Origin: Streptococcus halotolerans | Lineage (GTDB): Bacteria > Bacillota > Bacilli > Lactobacillales > Streptococcaceae | Direction: 5' to 3' | Assembly: GCF_001598035.1 (NCBI RefSeq) | Contig: NZ_CP014835.1 | Coordinates: 1,396,501-1,460,500, forward strand | DNA: 64,000 bases | Shown: in pieces, positions 27,696 through 37,689 of the stretch | Layout of the letters: each line of letters opens with the position of its first letter | Position numbering within the stretch: position 1 is the stretch's first letter | Program-made: the position numbers and the translations under genes | The notes under the pieces: generated by a model | Told to the model about the DNA's origin: nothing | What the model saw: the letters and a program-made list of their open reading frames with translations, nothing else | Databases searched by the model: none

Positions 27696-30146
27696 ATGAA
27701 AAATAAAACACTTAAAGGGACATCCCTTGTTACTCTCGCACTAGCAGCAAGCGGTGTTACAACTGCCGTACATGCTGATGACGCACAACCTACGGTAAAT
27801 CCATCTGTCGAGACGTCACAAGTGACACAGTCAACTGAGACAACACATGTCACAGATCAACAACTTGACGGAGCAAAACAACAAGTTGCAACGACTAAGG
27901 CTGCTGCCGATCAAGCAAAAGATGTTTACGAGGACGCATCTCAGTCTGAAGGCGTTCAGCAAAAAGTCGTTGAACAAGCAACTACAGACGTCACAACTGC
28001 TGAGCAAGCTTCAACGATGACAACTGATCAGGTTAAAGCTGTTGAGTCCGAGGTTGCTCATGCAACAAGTGAGTTGCCTCAAGCTGAACAAAGCGTTGAA
28101 CAAGCGCAGCAATCAGTTGATAAAGCTCAATCCGCTGCTGATCAGCCTGTAGCACCAATTGTTGACCAAGAAGCAGTTGATACCGCACAAGCAGAGGTGG
28201 CAACTAAGTCAGAAGACGTTAAAACAGCACAAGCTGAACTTGATCAGACATCTGCTAAATTGAAATCAGCTGAGTCTGAAGCTAGTGACGCTAAAACGTT
28301 GCTAGAACGCGTTGGCTCTGACGAACGTTCTGTTTACAAAACAGATTTTGACTTCAAAGAAAAATACGGCATTACAGCATCTCAATTCTGGTCATCTATC
28401 GGCGGACAGTCAAACGTTCTTGCAAAAGATGCTAAAAAATCAGATTTGAGTGAGCAAAACAATCTATATGGCGATGTGTCACAGTTCACAATAGATCGTT
28501 TCAGTCGTTTATATGGGACTGACATCGACGAGGCTGATCAGAATTGGGAACTTGATGTGAATAACCTAACTGATTTTGAACTACGCACGCTCACTAATTA
28601 CGCAGCTAATATGATTAATGGCTTACGCCGAGCTTTGCAAGAGCAATTGCGTAAAGAAGGCTCAGACATTGTCATGCCGCTTGTTCAATTCACAGAAGAA
28701 TCGTTAGCATCAGCTCGCAAGTACAACGAATGGTTAGTAAAACATTACCCTGCAGGCTTTAAGGGCCACGTTATGCGCGAAGCGCGCAAATCACCTGAGT
28801 TGAAAGGCACATTGATTGAGAATACTGTAGGCGAATCTATTGGCAATGGTCAACTCTGGCGTGATCGCCCGACGACTATGGCTAAACTCAAGGACATTTT
28901 AACAGACCAGATCGGGCAAATGGCGTTTGAAGATTATTTCGCTAACCACGGTCACACAAGTATGATTCTTGCGACTGACGCAGCAAGTTACGGTAATACT
29001 GGAGTTGAGACGTGGACATTTACGCCTGTTCGTTTCGAGGACGGCGCATTCAAGTTCTTATTCAATATGCGTGAGAATGCTGATCCTAAATTGAAAGAAC
29101 CGAAAAAACTGGCTACAGTTTCAGATGAGGAGCTTGCTAAAGCTAAAGCTGCTGTACAAGCAGTAACAAATCTTGAGAAAGGCGTGAAAGCTGCTACAGA
29201 TAAACTAACTTCTGCTAAGTCTGCTTTGTCTTCAGCTGAGCAAAAATTAGCCACCGCTAAGAAAGGCGATGCGGCTGCTGCAAAAGCTGAGACGTTGAAA
29301 CGACTCGATGCGCTTGAAACAGCTAAAAATAAACTTGTTGAGGCTCAAGACAAAGTCAAAGCGTTGAAAGCTGTTATTGCTGACGGTAATGCTAAGCTCA
29401 AAGCCCACAACTCAGGTGTTCAGTCACTTGCAGATGCTAAATCTAAATTAGCTAAGGCTGAGAAAGACTTGGCTAATGCTAAAGCTAAGACAGCGAGTGC
29501 AAAAGTTGCGTATGATAAAGCGTTAGTAACCTATCAAGATGCTAAGTCTGAATATGCTAAATTACTTGCTGCCCGTGATGCTGAACAAGCTGTTCAAGAC
29601 ACAACTAAACCAATTGACAAACCAACAGATGTCGAACAACCAGGTGAAACAGATGAGCCGGTGGTCACAGATGATGAAGAGAACGTTAAACCTATCATTC
29701 AGATTGATCCTGAGACAGGCTTACCTCTCATCGACAATACGCCTCAGGACGTTAAGCCTGATACTGTGAAGCCAACAGACGCTAAAACAGACATTGAGCA
29801 ATCAACTAAGGCTGATCCGTCTCACTTGCCAATTGACCTTGAGACAGGCAAGCCGATCATCGATAAGACGCCTTCAGAATACCAGCCAACTGGCAATGCG
29901 CAAAACAGTGGCATTAGTGCTCACAAAACAAAATTAGACAAAAAAGATGACGATAGTTATAACAAACAAACTCCTTTAAGAACAGGGATCACTCAAAATA
30001 ATGATGGTTCACTTTCTTACAGTCGTGTTGCAGCCAATAACACCCTGCCAAGTACAGGAGAAAGACATAGCAATAATCCCCTTATTGGTGGATTACTACT
30101 ACTATCAGGACTTTTCTTTTATAAAAAAAGAAAGTCAAAAATTTAG
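27696..30146 (+). CDS. LPXTG-anchored SEC10/PgrA-like surface protein
   Basis: An 816-residue cell-wall protein. It has a signal peptide (residues 1-27, cleaved near VHA-DD), a long Ala/Gln/Glu-rich coiled coil (about 50-205), a globular domain resembling the enterococcal SEC10/PgrA surface exclusion family (about 210-460, with WSSIGGQSN, YAANMINGLRRAL, NHGHTSMIL), a second coiled coil (about 465-635), an acidic Pro-rich wall segment with two related DPETGLPLID / DLETGKPIID units, and a sortase signal LPSTG with hydrophobic stretch and KKRKSK tail. Relatives block redundant conjugation or mediate adhesion and aggregation; the role here is not known. AAGGAG precedes the ATG. It leads a run of four envelope genes next to an IS element, which fits acquisition by transfer. 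Confidence 0.85.
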   Translation: MKNKTLKGTSLVTLALAASGVTTAVHADDAQPTVNPSVETSQVTQSTETTHVTDQQLDGAKQQVATTKAAADQAKDVYEDASQSEGVQQKVVEQATTDVTTAEQASTMTTDQVKAVESEVAHATSELPQAEQSVEQAQQSVDKAQSAADQPVAPIVDQEAVDTAQAEVATKSEDVKTAQAELDQTSAKLKSAESEASDAKTLLERVGSDERSVYKTDFDFKEKYGITASQFWSSIGGQSNVLAKDAKKSDLSEQNNLYGDVSQFTIDRFSRLYGTDIDEADQNWELDVNNLTDFELRTLTNYAANMINGLRRALQEQLRKEGSDIVMPLVQFTEESLASARKYNEWLVKHYPAGFKGHVMREARKSPELKGTLIENTVGESIGNGQLWRDRPTTMAKLKDILTDQIGQMAFEDYFANHGHTSMILATDAASYGNTGVETWTFTPVRFEDGAFKFLFNMRENADPKLKEPKKLATVSDEELAKAKAAVQAVTNLEKGVKAATDKLTSAKSALSSAEQKLATAKKGDAAAAKAETLKRLDALETAKNKLVEAQDKVKALKAVIADGNAKLKAHNSGVQSLADAKSKLAKAEKDLANAKAKTASAKVAYDKALVTYQDAKSEYAKLLAARDAEQAVQDTTKPIDKPTDVEQPGETDEPVVTDDEENVKPIIQIDPETGLPLIDNTPQDVKPDTVKPTDAKTDIEQSTKADPSHLPIDLETGKPIIDKTPSEYQPTGNAQNSGISAHKTKLDKKDDDSYNKQTPLRTGITQNNDGSLSYSRVAANNTLPSTGERHSNNPLIGGLLLLSGLFFYKKRKSKI

Positions 30147-30190
30147 GTATAACAACATCAAAATTAATATTACAGGAGGTAATAACTAAC

Positions 30191-31537
30191 ATGAAAAAAA
30201 CGACAATCTATTCTTTACTTGCAACTACTGCACTTGCGACAGCCATCATTCCAACTACTATCACACATGCTGAAGACAGTACGACTGTATCCTCTTCAGT
30301 CTCAGAACATTACAACGAGTTATCCCAAAACCTAGATAATATCGCCAAGAAAGCCAAAGAATCTGTCAATGCTTCAACGCTTTCAGACACAGACAAAATA
30401 AGTATGACTACCAAAATCGATGGTCTACTTGATCGTTGGCAAGAAACATTAAAAGGCGATCTAGCTCTGGGCAGCAGTAGTAACATCTTTCTCACTAACG
30501 ATTTTGAAACTGCCAGAGACAACATAAATACTGAAGTCTATAGAGCACAACAGATAGCTAAAGTCACAGATCATTACAATAAAATCGTTGCGCAGGCGGA
30601 TACGCAAAATATCTCACATGAAGACTTAGATAAAACTTTCGATAACAATTTGTATGAAATGAAGTCTGTTGGATCTAAGTCAATTATTCAATCATCTGAA
30701 GAAGAGCTTACCAAATTTTTGAATGAATTTGAGGAACAAAAACTATCTAAAAATGGGCAAACCACTGCCCCATCCAGCACAACAGCGTCTACAAGTTCAT
30801 CAAGCACTAGTTCAAGTAGTAGCCCTAAGCTAGAAACCTCAAAAACTGAAACTGATCAATCATCATCAACTACTCAAACAGAAGATGCTAAAAATAGTAA
30901 AACAGACATGAGCGATGATAACTTTGACTTTAACAAACTAGTCGGAACATGGAAAAATGGTAAAGGAAGTACGATTATCATCAATGCTGACGGAACCTAT
31001 GGTGGGGATGGAACAGGTCATCTTGGTAAGAATGGGACCCGTTACGATAACACCAACATCTGGTCTGTCGGGATCAAGCCAGATAGTAATGCGCCTGGAG
31101 CACTAGTCTTTTATGCACCAGCGGGTACCGCTTATCCGGATCGTGGACGTGGTAAAGATGCTAGTAATATCAATAAAGACCGAATCATACTAACAAATGC
31201 CTATCCTGAAGGCATTGCTGATGAGGTCTACTATCGTGATACGAAAAACACTAAAGCAACTGGTAACGTTAAAAATAGCACTGATTCCAATAAGAACAAT
31301 TCCGGTAAAATTGATGGCCTTACAGGTACGACATCAACAGCCGATCAAGATAAGAATAAGGTCCCTACTAATCAGTCTACCCCGGCATCAGCACCTCAAA
31401 AAGACACTAAAGCAAAAGCTAAACAATTCAGTCTCCCATCAACTGGTGATACGCAAAGCATTATTACTATAGTTATTGGAATCGCTGTTATTGTCCTTGC
31501 CGGATTCTTTGGCTATAAATCTAAAAAACAAAAATAA
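30191..31537 (+). CDS. LPXTG-anchored surface protein
   Basis: A 448-residue exported protein with signal peptide (1-27, cleaved near THA-ED), a helical N-terminal region (about 35-170), a Ser/Thr-rich linker (190-245), a compact domain beginning LVGTWKNGKGSTIIINADG (about 250-350) that resembles a domain found in streptococcal lipoproteins and surface proteins, and a sortase signal LPSTG followed by a membrane helix and KSKKQK. AGGAGG gives a strong ribosome site. It begins 44 bp after the SEC10-like gene, probably one operon, and ends in a terminator at 31556-31595. Ligand or function not recognised. Confidence 0.8.
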   Translation: MKKTTIYSLLATTALATAIIPTTITHAEDSTTVSSSVSEHYNELSQNLDNIAKKAKESVNASTLSDTDKISMTTKIDGLLDRWQETLKGDLALGSSSNIFLTNDFETARDNINTEVYRAQQIAKVTDHYNKIVAQADTQNISHEDLDKTFDNNLYEMKSVGSKSIIQSSEEELTKFLNEFEEQKLSKNGQTTAPSSTTASTSSSSTSSSSSPKLETSKTETDQSSSTTQTEDAKNSKTDMSDDNFDFNKLVGTWKNGKGSTIIINADGTYGGDGTGHLGKNGTRYDNTNIWSVGIKPDSNAPGALVFYAPAGTAYPDRGRGKDASNINKDRIILTNAYPEGIADEVYYRDTKNTKATGNVKNSTDSNKNNSGKIDGLTGTTSTADQDKNKVPTNQSTPASAPQKDTKAKAKQFSLPSTGDTQSIITIVIGIAVIVLAGFFGYKSKKQK

Positions 31538-31555
31538 CCCTAGCTGATAAAGCTA

Positions 31556-31595
31556 AAAAATGACTAGCATCTCATCAGATACTGGTCATTTTTAT
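31556..31595 (+). terminator. Intrinsic terminator after the second LPXTG gene
   Basis: AAATGACTAG pairs with CTGGTCATTT (one G-T pair) and is followed by T-rich sequence, 28 bp before the next ATG. Confidence 0.75.
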
Positions 31596-31622
31596 TAAAA
31601 ATTAAAGTATTCAGGAAATTTT

Positions 31623-32321
31623 ATGAAACAAAACATAAAGACAGTCAGGTTGTTATTCCTTCTATGCCTCTTCCTATCAGCCTGTTCTTCCAAAAACACT
31701 GCCAATCCCCAATACCAAGAAAACCCCACTGAGACCATAACGTCTAGTAAGAGTCCTAAAGCCAGAATAACTACAAAATCGTCAGCAACTTCAAACTCCT
31801 CAAGCGCAACAAGGTCTAGCGAGAATTCTAAAGCCAAAATGACTACAGAATCGCCAGCGGATCCAACCTCCCCAAACATGCCATCGTCATCTTCTCAAGA
31901 GTCACTCCAATCATCAACACCTTGGAATCCTGAGAAAAGAAAACAATTGGCAACTTTTATGGACGCTTGGGGGCAAGAAATGGGGCAATATCCTTACGAA
32001 GACGTGACAGACATTTCTGTTGGTCTTCCCATTATTTACCAAGCCAGAGATGTTCTAGATGTTGGCTACTCTGAGGATAAGCCGACCAATCATGAGTACA
32101 CTATCGTAGCTACCTACCAATATCGCTGGAATATCAAAGCTTATCATCGCTACCATTTCGCCTTAAAACGTGATGGAAGTCCGGTAGTCCTGTATTCTGG
32201 AAGTGCTGTTATTGTCTACAATTCTGATAATACGGTTAACTCTCCTTATAATGTTATGGGAGAGACTGAAAACCAGGATCTCAAAGATGCCTTTGCTAAA
32301 ATTGTATATTCTGAAAACTAA
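31623..32321 (+). CDS. Lipoprotein with DUF4767-like C-terminal domain
   Basis: A 232-residue lipoprotein. The signal peptide ends in lipobox LSAC (Cys about 21), followed by a Ser/Thr/Lys-rich linker to about residue 98 and a C-terminal domain (about 99-232, starting TPWNPEKRKQLATFMDAWGQ). That domain is clearly related to the C-terminal domain of the next gene (TPWDAAKNKKLADFMVSWGQ) and resembles DUF4767, a family of unknown function found in streptococcal and lactobacillar lipoproteins. Expected to sit on the outer face of the membrane. It follows the terminator of the LPXTG gene by 28 bp. Confidence 0.8.
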   Translation: MKQNIKTVRLLFLLCLFLSACSSKNTANPQYQENPTETITSSKSPKARITTKSSATSNSSSATRSSENSKAKMTTESPADPTSPNMPSSSSQESLQSSTPWNPEKRKQLATFMDAWGQEMGQYPYEDVTDISVGLPIIYQARDVLDVGYSEDKPTNHEYTIVATYQYRWNIKAYHRYHFALKRDGSPVVLYSGSAVIVYNSDNTVNSPYNVMGETENQDLKDAFAKIVYSEN

Positions 32322-32345
32322 TCATCTTCACAAAAGGATATTAAC

Positions 32346-33554
32346 ATGAAAAAAATACTCAATTATATTTGGACAGCTATTTTAGCCCTACTCGTCCTGA
32401 CAGCTTGTAGTTCTAAACCAAATGTAACAAACCATCAACAGCGTTTATCACAAAGCTTGCAAGATAACAAACAAGACATTTATTATATTTTTAAACGAGA
32501 TGACACTTCTCCTTTTCAATATGACCATAATGATACGCCTGATTCCATTGTGATTAAAAAGAATGGATACTATGAAACCTACTGGTTAGCCAGTATGGAG
32601 CAACCTCCAAAAGGGTTTACCTTAAAGGCACTTTCTAAACTCTCTGACAAAGACATTATTCATAAATTGAAGCAACTGGATGTTGTATCGGTAGATCAAG
32701 CTATTAGTGAAATCACAGCAAGCGATGACAGGTATGCTTCTAAACCTGCTAAAGAATTTGGAGTGGGATTCAAGCTTCTTATTCATTCTGAAAAAGGGAG
32801 TAAGAAGACCCAATCCGAGACTGTTGAAGTGCTTAGCACAGCAACCAATGAACGTTTTACAACACTCAACCAATTGGACCAAAGTAAAACCTTTACCTTT
32901 TCCAAGTCCACTTACAACGGATTAGCCAAAACAAATGAAAACGGCGACACTTTAGAGGGCATTTTCCGTCGCTCGAAAAAGAAGGTCGTGCTTGATCAGC
33001 CAGCCTCCCATGATAACTTCCAAATAGACATCACTCTTTCTGAAAAAGACATCCAAAAGATAGCTCAGCTTAATCAAAAAATTGATGAAAAAATGTCAAC
33101 AAACGATTCCTCCAGCCAATCAAAAGAGCAATCAACTGAAGTCTACCAAGAGTCCAGTGCTAGAACACCTTGGGATGCTGCAAAAAACAAGAAACTTGCG
33201 GACTTTATGGTGTCTTGGGGACAAAGTATGGGACAATACCCTTACAAAGATATTACGAGTGACGTTGCCAGAGCAAACATCACTTTTGATGGACAAACAC
33301 TAGCTGATATTACTTATTCAGAAAATGGCATTAGCAATGCTGAATACACACTAGTCGCAAGCTACGAGCATTGGTATTCCGATATGCAATTGCACCGTTA
33401 TCTCTTTGTAATCCGAAAAGATGGAACACCACAAGTCCTATACTCACTCAATAATCAAGGATTTTCAGCTAACGGCATCGATTTTGTCTACTACATAGCA
33501 AAAGAAACTGAAAATACCGATCTTAAAAAAGGGTTTGCTGATATTGTTAATTGA
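32346..33554 (+). CDS. Lipoprotein with an extra N-terminal domain and DUF4767-like C-terminal domain
   Basis: A 402-residue lipoprotein: lipobox LTAC (Cys about 21), an unrecognised N-terminal domain (about 30-240), a Ser/Glu-rich linker, and a C-terminal domain (about 272-402) paralogous to that of the preceding gene (GQSMGQYPYKDI against GQEMGQYPYEDV). Tandem placement 24 bp apart suggests duplication of the C-terminal domain with a domain gain or loss. Function unknown; membrane-anchored on the cell surface. Confidence 0.8.
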   Translation: MKKILNYIWTAILALLVLTACSSKPNVTNHQQRLSQSLQDNKQDIYYIFKRDDTSPFQYDHNDTPDSIVIKKNGYYETYWLASMEQPPKGFTLKALSKLSDKDIIHKLKQLDVVSVDQAISEITASDDRYASKPAKEFGVGFKLLIHSEKGSKKTQSETVEVLSTATNERFTTLNQLDQSKTFTFSKSTYNGLAKTNENGDTLEGIFRRSKKKVVLDQPASHDNFQIDITLSEKDIQKIAQLNQKIDEKMSTNDSSSQSKEQSTEVYQESSARTPWDAAKNKKLADFMVSWGQSMGQYPYKDITSDVARANITFDGQTLADITYSENGISNAEYTLVASYEHWYSDMQLHRYLFVIRKDGTPQVLYSLNNQGFSANGIDFVYYIAKETENTDLKKGFADIVN

Positions 33555-33926
33555 TACCAACTGCCTACGACAAACCATTCAATTAACGATGTTTACATCA
33601 ATAAAAAGATGTTATTGACAATACCCAATAACAATACCTAAAGTTGAAAACAAAAATCTAAGAGAACTCAACTATGCTTAAATCAACTATCTTGACAACC
33701 GTTCTAAGTTGCCAAGAAAAGAAAGAGCAGGCAAGTCTCCCAAGCAATCCGTTTGACCATTATCGCTTGTCTTAGCGTTGAATAAGTTCATTCTTTCAAG
33801 TTGCAAGTGATAAACATTTGATAAGCTTCTATGTAATCGAAACATTTTCCGCATAGATAGCCTGAGGGCATGTCGACTAGAAAGCTTTTAAATAGTCAAC
33901 CTTAAAAACGAATGGTTACAAAAAAT
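33555..33926. other. Intergenic stretch without a confident gene
   Basis: Between the last lipoprotein gene and the groEL terminator. A 33-codon frame at 33674-33775 (+) begins like a lipoprotein signal (TILTTVLSC) but lacks a clear ribosome site and could be the stub of a decayed lipoprotein gene. Nothing else is recognised. Confidence 0.4.
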
Positions 33927-33957
33927 AAGAATCTGAGACGTCTGTCTCAGATTCTTT
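33927..33957 (-). terminator. Terminator of groEL (bidirectional)
   Basis: AAGAATCTGAGA and TCTCAGATTCTT form a 12-bp perfect stem with a 6-nt loop; A- and T-runs on both sides allow use in both directions. Confidence 0.93.
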
Positions 33958-33964
33958 TTAACTA

Positions 33965-35590
<1,626 letters not shown>

Positions 35591-35742
35591 TTAAGATATA
35601 AAGGGCATCAAACGAACAATAGCAAAATAGGGAGCCTGCTTAGACGCTAGCGTCTAAATAGTGTTCCTCTTTTTGCAGCCATCCCTAGCCCGTATTCAGT
35701 TTCAACCAATACGGACTAACCCTTTCTCCTTTCTAGTCTTTC

Positions 35743-36030
35743 TTACTCTACAATCGCAACAATATCTGACTCACGGATGATTGATAAGTGATCATCACCG
35801 TCTTTGACATCAATCCCTACGCCATTTTCAACTAAAATCTTATCGCCTACAGCAACGCTGGGCGCTACTAAATCGCCATTAAGTGTACGAACACCTTGTC
35901 CTACGGCTACAACAACTGCTGTCTGAGTTGCTTCGTGAGAAGCACCCGCTAGCACAAAACCGCCAACTGATTTCTCTTTTACTTCTTCAAAAGTCACGAC
36001 CACACGATCGCCTAATGGTTTTAACATCAT
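35743..36030 (-). CDS. groES: Co-chaperonin GroES (Hsp10)
   Basis: A 95-residue lid of the GroEL chamber. The typical N-terminus ([11 protein letters not shown]) and mobile-loop region ([11 protein letters not shown]) are present. First gene of the heat-shock operon, read from the CIRCE-controlled promoter upstream. MLKPLGDR is preceded by an extra Met codon, so translation may start at either. Confidence 0.97.
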   Translation of the reverse strand: MMLKPLGDRVVVTFEEVKEKSVGGFVLAGASHEATQTAVVVAVGQGVRTLNGDLVAPSVAVGDKILVENGVGIDVKDGDDHLSIIRESDIVAIVE

Positions 36031-36078
36031 ATGCCTCCATAAGGATTATTTTCATAATAGCTTTCGAAATAAACTGCA

Positions 36079-36105
36079 TTAGCACTCTTGACAACAGAGT
36101 GCTAG
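36079..36105 (-). promoter_or_regulatory. CIRCE operator of the groESL operon
   Basis: TTAGCACTC - 9 bp - GAGTGCTAG (one mismatch from the perfect CIRCE inverted repeat). It is the binding site of HrcA, the heat-shock repressor, and lies just downstream of the -10 element. Confidence 0.97.
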
Positions 36106-36119
36106 CTATTACAAAAACT

Positions 36120-36147
36120 ATTATAGCACTTGGTCAAAAATAGTCAA
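36120..36147 (-). promoter_or_regulatory. Promoter of groESL
   Basis: On the minus strand TTGACT, a 16-bp spacer and TATAAT, with an extended TGC before the -10. CIRCE begins about 15 bp downstream, covering the expected transcript start. Confidence 0.85.
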
Positions 36148-36148
36148 A

Positions 36149-36184
36149 ATAAAAACGCTAAAAACTAAAATGTTTTCAGCGCTT
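36149..36184 (-). terminator. Terminator of the small membrane protein gene
   Basis: On the minus strand CGCTGAAAAC pairs with GTTTTTAGCG, followed by TTTTTATTTT. It separates this gene from the groES promoter. Confidence 0.75.
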
Positions 36185-36191
36185 TATTGTC

Positions 36192-36482
36192 TTATTTTGA
36201 TTGACTAAGTTTGATTTCAAAATCTTCGATGACTTTCGAGACATTTTTCTTACCTCGATAGATACCGTAGCCAAATAATAGCATACCTATACTACCAATA
36301 ATGATTAAGACGAGACCTAAAGCTGTTACCCATAGATTAACCAGATGAAAGAGGGCGAACAAAACCACTCCGATACTTGACACAATAAAGAAGAGTGAGA
36401 ACCACCGTCCTAAATTTTCAATCATATGTTTTTGATAGGCTATCTCTGTCTCATAACCTTTAATCATTTTTTGATTCGTCAT
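36192..36482 (-). CDS. Small two-helix membrane protein
   Basis: A 96-residue protein with two predicted transmembrane helices (about 27-47 and 52-73) between charged ends. The family is not recognised. AAGGAG precedes the ATG by a normal distance. It follows a remnant of a PTS IID gene by 20 bp, so it may once have been in a PTS operon; no functional link can be shown. Confidence 0.65.
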   Translation of the reverse strand: MTNQKMIKGYETEIAYQKHMIENLGRWFSLFFIVSSIGVVLFALFHLVNLWVTALGLVLIIIGSIGMLLFGYGIYRGKKNVSKVIEDFEIKLSQSK

Positions 36483-36501
36483 CAGATTTTACTCCTTATA
36501 G

Positions 36502-36692
36502 TTAGTAAGATAGACCTGGATCAAAGAATCCGACAAGCACACCGACAAAAGCAATAACTACCAAAAGAAGCATTACCTTAATAGGTGACATGTTTTTCTT
36601 CGCCATTAGCCACCAGCAAAATACGATAAAGATAGCTGTCAACAATCCTGGATACACAGCATCCAACTGATCTTGTAAGACGAGGTACCGAT
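36502..36692 (-). pseudogene. C-terminal remnant of a mannose-family PTS IID component
   Basis: The minus strand encodes about 60 residues ending in a hydrophobic segment (LLTAIFIVFCWWLMAKKNMS, then IKVMLLLVVIAFVGVLVG) that matches the last membrane span of mannose/fructose/N-acetylgalactosamine IID proteins. There is no start codon and the rest of the gene is missing; the frame runs into the 3' end of the HAD gene. The IIA, IIB and IIC genes are absent nearby, so this is what remains after deletion of a PTS operon. Confidence 0.7.
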
Positions 36693-36703
36693 TGTTCCTA
36701 CCC

Positions 36704-37495
36704 CTATAAAATATTTTCCAAAACCTCAGCTATCCCATCGCTATTATTATCTGCTACAACATTCCCAATAGCCTGCTTAACCGCCTCTGGTCCATTTGCC
36801 ATGACATAGCCTTGACCAACAGCTTCAAGCATGTCTAAATCATTGAAATTGTCGCCAAAAGCAATCGTCTCGCTCATAGCGATACCATAATGCTCTGATA
36901 ACTGCTCAACAGCCCTTCCTTTTTGAATACCTGACGCCATGATTTCTAAATAATAAGGATAAGACTTAGCAATAGACAAGTCAGGATACCGCTCTTTCAG
37001 AACGTCTTCAACCACTAAAATCTCATCTGGATTACCCATTAATAGTAATTTATGAATATCAGACAAATGCCCTACATCTTCTAAATTAGATTCCTGGGAT
37101 GATATTCCTACGACATCCTCTTCTCTGGCAATCCATTGATTGGAACGATCTTGTGACAACCATTTTTCACCACTATAAACATTCCAAGCAATGGTAGGAT
37201 GTGCTTCTTCCAAATAACGACAAATCTTCACACCATCTTCGATAGGCATGGGTGAAGAATCAATTTCCTCTCCATTTTCATCCTGAATAAAGGCACCATT
37301 ATAAGAAATAATAGGTGTTTTTGGTAAAAAGTCCTTAATAATAGGTTTAATAGCCTCTGGCATACGAGCAGATACCGGTACAAAATAAATTCCTTTTTCA
37401 ACAGCTTTAACCAAAGCTTCTTGCGTTCTCTTAGTGACCACCAATTCATCAGTAATCAAGCTTCCATCAATATCGCTAAAAATAATCTTGACCAT
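36704..37495 (-). CDS. Cof-type HAD-IIB family phosphatase
   Basis: A 263-residue haloacid-dehalogenase phosphatase. Motif I is FSDIDGSLI (nucleophile Asp at about residue 8), motif II lies in VPVSARMPE, the motif III Lys is in the QKGRAVEQL region and motif IV is AFGDNFNDLDML. Type IIB cap. Members dephosphorylate sugar phosphates, flavin or pyridoxal phosphates; the substrate is not readable here. Cytosolic. It starts 195 bp from the end of the peptide-modification operon and is separated from it by a terminator. Confidence 0.88.
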   Translation of the reverse strand: MVKIIFSDIDGSLITDELVVTKRTQEALVKAVEKGIYFVPVSARMPEAIKPIIKDFLPKTPIISYNGAFIQDENGEEIDSSPMPIEDGVKICRYLEEAHPTIAWNVYSGEKWLSQDRSNQWIAREEDVVGISSQESNLEDVGHLSDIHKLLLMGNPDEILVVEDVLKERYPDLSIAKSYPYYLEIMASGIQKGRAVEQLSEHYGIAMSETIAFGDNFNDLDMLEAVGQGYVMANGPEAVKQAIGNVVADNNSDGIAEVLENIL

Positions 37496-37557
37496 AACTA
37501 CCTCCTTTCTAGCAGTTTACCATCTTTTGAAAAGGCTTACCAGTGACGATTGTCATC

Positions 37558-37589
37558 AAAAAAGACTAGACAAAAGTCCAATCTAGTCT
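37558..37589 (-). terminator. Terminator of the E1/ABC peptide operon
   Basis: On the minus strand AGACTAGA (37582-37589) and TCTAGTCT (37563-37570) form an 8-bp stem followed by TTTTTT. It closes the operon that starts at 40490. Between it and the ABC gene (37590-37689) lies a further ACTAAAAC/GTTTTAGT inverted repeat and nothing else recognised. Confidence 0.85.
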
Positions 37590-37689
37590 CTCTATTTAAT
37601 GTATAGTGATGGCTACTTTGCACACAACTAAAACCATAATGTTTTAGTCGTAGGTATAATACCTATTTCTTTTTTAACATAGGCATTTA

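Noticed and set aside
33674-33775. 33-codon lipoprotein-like small ORF before groEL
   Set aside because: The N-terminus resembles a lipobox, but there is no clear ribosome site and the hydrophobic stretch is too short. Mentioned only as a possible stub.
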